A stretch of DNA of 64,000 bases from Struthio camelus (taxonomy: Eukaryota > Chordata > Aves > Struthioniformes > Struthionidae), in contig NC_090951.1 of NCBI RefSeq assembly GCF_040807025.1, positions 248,001 through 312,000 on the forward strand, in the 5' to 3' direction. Within the stretch, counting starts at the first letter, position 1, and each line of letters starts with the position of its first letter. The notes beneath the pieces were generated by a model. The model had not been told where the DNA came from. It did no database searches and saw nothing but the letters and a program-made list of their open reading frames with translations. Made by a program: the position numbers and the translations under genes. Below, in pieces: positions 60,133-64,000 of the stretch.

Positions 60133-62460
60133 ATGGCGGAGCGCGGCGGCGAGGCGGCGGCGGCGCCCTCGCCCTCGCGGACGCTGTTCCTGTGGGACGA
60201 CGGCAGCCCCATGCGCTTCTACGTGCGGCCCGGGCTGGCCAAGCTGCGGCTGGCGCCGCTGGTGCTGGCGGGCGGCGGGCGGCTGTGCCGCGTGCAGGAG
60301 CCGGGCGCCGTGCTCCTGGCGCAGCCCGGCGAGGCCGCGCCCGGCGGCGCCGTCTCCACCGAGTACGTGGCGGAGTGCGTGCAGCGCAACCGGCGGCTGC
60401 CGCTGGAGCCCTTCCGGCTGCCGCCCGCGCCCCGCGCCGCCGCCGCCGCCGCGCCGCGCGGCCGCCTGGCCTTCACGGAGGCGGAGGACGCGGCGCTGCT
60501 GCGGGCGGTGCGCGGGCGGCGCGGGGCGCGGGCGGGCGGCGCGGCGCTCTGGAAGGAGCTGGAGCGGGCCGGCCTGACGCGGCACTCCTGGCAGGCCATG
60601 CGCGACCGCTACCTGCGCCACCTGCGCCCGCGGCGCGGCCGGGCCGCCGCGGGTGAGCGCGGGGCCGGCGGGCGGCGGGGACCGGGGCGGCGGGGACCGG
60701 CGGGCGGTGAGGACCGGGGGGCGGCGAGGCCCGGGGCTGATGGGGCCGGGGGGCGGCGGGGACCGGGGGGGGGCTGGCGGGGGCCGGCGGGCGGTGAAGA
60801 CCGGGGCTGGCGGGGCCGGGGGCAGCAGGGGCCGGCAGGGGTCGAGGCTGATGGGACCGGGTGGGGGGGGGGGGGCCGGGGGCGGCAGGGGTCGAGGCTG
60901 ATGGGACCGGGGGGGGGGGGGGGGGCAGCAGGGGCCGGCAGGGGTCGAGGCTGATGGGACCGGGTGGGAGGGGGGGGCCGGGGGCGGCAGGGGTCGAGGC
61001 TGATGGGACCGGGTGGGAGGGGGGGGCCGGGGGCGGCAGGGGCCGGCAGGGGTCGAGGCTGATGGGACCGGGTGGGAGGGGGGGGGCCGGGGGCGGCAGG
61101 GGCTGGCAGGGGTCGAGGCTGATGGGACCGGGTGGGAGGGGCGGGGGTCAGGGCTGGCGGGGCCAGGGGCAGCAGGGGCCGGGTCTGACGGGGTCGGGGG
61201 GGTGGCAGGGGCGGGGGGGTCGGGGCTGGGGGGGCCAGGGGCGGCAGCGGCTGTTGCTGGCCCCGTGGCGGCAGAGCCGCTGCGGCCGGTGTCAGCCCGT
61301 GGCCCACGCCTGCGTGTCCCGCAGAGCCCCGGCGCGCGGACGCCGCCGGCCAGCCCGCCCCAGAAATGGGCATTTTCGCAGCGGCTAATCGGGAGTTTGA
61401 AAGCACTGAGGTAGGAAGCACTGAGGGGGCCGTCGGCCACTGCAGCATCGCTGCACCCGCTGCTGCAGGCGCCCTGGCCCGGAAGCCCTTACTCGTTGTC
61501 ACAAAATGACTTGCCTGTGCCTTAACTCATAGTTAACTTTTAAAATTACTTTGTACCATGGCAACACTTCCGCTGTGGCTAAGTGGGAATTTCGTGTGAG
61601 TCACAAACTACATCACTTAAGCTGAACAGCGTCTCGCTGCAGTGTAAGAAATAGAAGCCATCTTTTTAGTTTGATTCCCTGCCCAAAGTTGACTTGAGCA
61701 AATTAACGTGAGAGCGTCGTGCACTATTACATGCTAAAAGCTGTATTGCCAAATGGGTGTCATCCTTTCACCCTTAGGTGCAGAACGGTCCTGCAGTTAG
61801 TTACTTTGTCTTTTATACTTAATTTGTTCAAATCCTTCCTTAAATCTCATGCTTTCCCATGGCCTTATATATTGTTGTAAGCACTGAATTTTATTATACT
61901 TAGTAATTACTGGGCGTTTTTATACGCTGTAGAGTCACTAGGGAAGACGGTTAGGTAGCAGCAATATAAGAATCTTTGCAGAAAATACCATGTCTAACTG
62001 ATAACTCCATTTCTCTTACTTTTAGTCAGGAAGCGACACCTCAGACATTTCAGAATTTGCCTCAGAAGATGGAAAGTCCCCAGAAGAAACAGCGTCTAGT
62101 TTGAAAACAGGACTGGAGGACTCCGCTCTCCCTGATACTCAATTACGAGGGGAGGAAAGACCAACAAGCACTTGCCCTTCTCCCAGTGTGGTAGGAGAAG
62201 TTGTAAAAACTATACAGCAGTTCATGGAGAAGTTCAGCATGGACCTACTCACTGTTACACAGGCCTTTCTGAAAAACACTGGGGAAGTAGAGACTACTTT
62301 AAACTTTCTGCAGACAGGACAGCGCTTGGATGGATACCCTGTGTGGAGCCGAGAGGATGATTTAGAATTGCAAAAAGATGATGAACAGGTCAGAAGTAAA
62401 CTGATAGCAAAATTTGGAGCCGAAAATGTAGCAAAAAGAATAGCATTTAGGAAGAGTTAG
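60133..62460 (+). CDS. TERF2IP: Telomeric repeat-binding factor 2-interacting protein 1 (RAP1, shelterin)
   Basis: Three coding exons: 60133-60652, 61325-61410 and 62026-62460. Total 1041 bp, 346 residues (human 399). Order: an N-terminal BRCT-like domain (TLFLWDDGSPMRFYVRPG ... STEYVAECVQRNRRLPLEPFRL, about 16-97), a Myb/homeodomain-like domain (RLAFTEAEDAALLRAV ... GAALWKELERAGLTRHSWQAMRDRYLRHL, about 110-165), a short Ser/Glu-rich linker, and the C-terminal RCT domain that binds TRF2 (VVGEVVKTIQQFMEKFSMDLLTVTQAFLKNTGEVE ... FRKS, about 256-346). The shelterin subunit is recruited by TRF2, represses homology-directed repair at telomeres, and has extratelomeric roles in NF-kB signalling and transcription. 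The linker is about 50 residues shorter than in human and lacks the long Glu run. Intron 1 holds a G-rich minisatellite. Confidence 0.95.
60841..61140 (+). repeat. G-rich minisatellite in TERF2IP intron 1
   Basis: At least six copies of a 49-60 bp unit containing gtcgaggctgatgggaccgg begin at 60841, 60891, 60944, 60993, 61052 and 61112. They are separated by runs of up to ~19 G and by ggcggcagggg-type spacers. The coding strand is strongly G-skewed across the whole 672-bp intron, and related G-rich units extend from about 60660 to 61240. Copies differ mainly in G-run length. Long open frames through this block come from its composition and are not coding. Confidence 0.9.
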
Positions 62461-64000
62461 ATAGCAAAGTAGCAGAGAATGACTGATCTAGGACTGTGGC
62501 AAAAACTTATGAAAGCAGTCATTTTACAAGTACAAATGTGATGGAAAAATTTAATTTAATATTCTGAAGTCTCACAAATTCTTTAAAATGAGCAAGCCTG
62601 TATTATATTTTCTTTTTTTATAAAGGACCTATTTTGTATTTTTTTTGGTAATACTGAGTATACTGAAGACTTAAAAATGGTGAAGAGAATCCTGTTCAGT
62701 ATAAAGCAAACTTTCAGTGATAAAACTTGAAATTATACATCTGCTATATAAACCAGCGGGCACTCCTACCTGTGCGTTGCTGCATGGAAAGGATATTGAA
62801 TGGAGAGAGCACCGAAATGTGACAGAGCACTGCATGTAGTTTTGACCTTTAACCGCATTAGTACACAATAGCGGCCTGCTCTCTGCCATGCGTCTCGCTT
62901 CAGAGTTTTGAGGCTGATCATCTAATACCCTGCTCTGCCAAACAATCTGTCAGTTACCATCTCAGGCCAGTAGGCAGCCATCTCGATTTCTATTTTAAAA
63001 AGCAAGCTCTGGGGGTGGGGGGGGAAAAATACTATTTTGGGGGGCAATGTTACTGGGTATAAACAGGATAGTTACAATACACAGTAGTCCCTGCATTTAA
63101 TTGTATGTATTTAAGTTCCTGTATGCATCCCTCCCTTATTACATTAATTTCTATGGGAAAGATTGCTTTGCTATCTGTAGAATTGCTTAGCATCACTTTT
63201 CCCCTGTCCTTGACAGATGGGGGTTATGCCTTGTAATTCTTCTTTGTGATTAAAAACAGATAAGTGTCCTTATCTTCCACATAAACAGACTCATTCATGA
63301 GATGACACAAGACAGCAAAAAATGGCTTAAGGAACCAGAGGATCTTTCAGCTTCCAACCTTCTGTGTATTACAGTTATCTTGTTTTCTTCTCGAGAGCAA
63401 GGCTTTTCAGTTTTGTTTGGCACAGCACTTGCCCAGCCTATCTTCGAGTAGGCAGCAGAGATGTTTCACTGTCTCAGGCTGAATTTTAAGGTCTGCCAGC
63501 CAGCTCTGGCCTAAGTTATCACCTGATTGATTTAGGTGGGATCACCTAAAGCAAAGCTAACTTGATTTAGAGGGAAAGCCTCAAATCATTCCCACATTAG
63601 CTTTCGCCTCCTAGGGAAGGATACCTTTTGCAATGGTCAGTGAAGTTTCTAGCTAGGATTGAATGATTTTTGTTCTTAGAAAGCGTACAAGTCAGGTCAG
63701 TGCTACTACTAGCCCAGTGTTTTATCTCAAAACAGCGGTGGGGAGTGTGCTCTTTGGCTGCGATCTGCAGTGCATTCCCCTGTAGCAGCGCTCACAGTCA
63801 TCAGATGAAGGATGTTAGAGGGTGCATCCCTGCCCGTTTCCTTAGTATATATTTATGCACCTGTTTGTCCATGAACCTCTCGGATCCCTTTCTGTATCCA
63901 CTGATCCCGTTCCCCCCCCCCCCCCCCCAAAACGACTTTATTGTGGCAGAAAGCTCCAGAAGGTACCTGTGTGCTTTAAGCTGACCTCTACCAGTTCTTG
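62461..64000 (+). other. TERF2IP 3' UTR and downstream sequence
   Basis: No further coding exon is recognisable. The first several hundred bases are presumably TERF2IP 3' UTR. No perfect AATAAA was seen soon after the stop; an ATTAAA lies at 63249-63254. A C17 run occurs at 63912-63928. A minus-strand AATAAA lies at about 63937-63942, but with no gene evident to its right inside the window it has no clear meaning. Confidence 0.45.

Noticed and set aside
63937-63942. Minus-strand AATAAA suggesting a gene end at the right edge
   Set aside because: It follows a poly-C run and no minus-strand coding exon is visible between it and the window end.

Overview
This window is vertebrate nuclear DNA, almost certainly from a bird and possibly a galliform. 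The genes have many short exons with GT-AG introns, the promoters are CpG islands, and interspersed repeats are sparse. The gene order TMEM231 - GABARAPL2 - ADAT1 - KARS1 - TERF2IP matches the block known from human 16q23 and its avian counterpart. Species cannot be fixed from the sequence alone. Exon models were built by hand: conserved peptides were read in six frames, then joined at splice sites that keep reading phase. All five genes give full-length open products of 320, 117, 505, 590 and 346 residues.

Layout. Positions 1-3400 hold no recognisable gene. There is a GC-rich left edge and an old CR1-like LINE tail near 0.6 kb. A CpG island at 3.44-3.78 kb has a good splice donor on the minus strand and is probably the promoter and first exon of a gene whose body lies off the left edge. 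TMEM231 (minus, 7 coding exons) occupies 7.1-11.7 kb. Its last intron is a U12-type intron that appears to have the rare termini AT-AA. A 512-bp CpG-rich bidirectional promoter separates it from GABARAPL2 (plus, 4 exons, 12.2-18.6 kb). ADAT1 (minus, 9 exons, 23.8-48.9 kb) is convergent with GABARAPL2 and has very long introns. KARS1 (minus, 14 coding exons plus an alternative mitochondrial exon, 49.4-60.05 kb) ends in a tiny 3' UTR about 0.5 kb upstream of the ADAT1 start codon. TERF2IP/RAP1 (plus, 3 exons, 60.1-62.5 kb) starts only 80 bp from the KARS1 start codon, in a head-to-head promoter.

Functions. The genes are housekeeping and are not an operon. TMEM231 serves the ciliary transition zone, GABARAPL2 autophagy, and TERF2IP telomeres. 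ADAT1 (tRNA-Ala A37 deaminase) and KARS1 (lysyl-tRNA synthetase) are tandem tRNA-biology genes. No previously undescribed gene system was found. The most interesting features are RNA-processing details (the U12 AT-AA intron, a stop-free 84-nt intron, the KARS1 dual-targeting exon) and repeat structures (a G-rich minisatellite inside a telomere-protein gene, and a perfect 24-bp tandem array). No retrovirus-like element, CRISPR array or confident non-coding RNA gene was seen.
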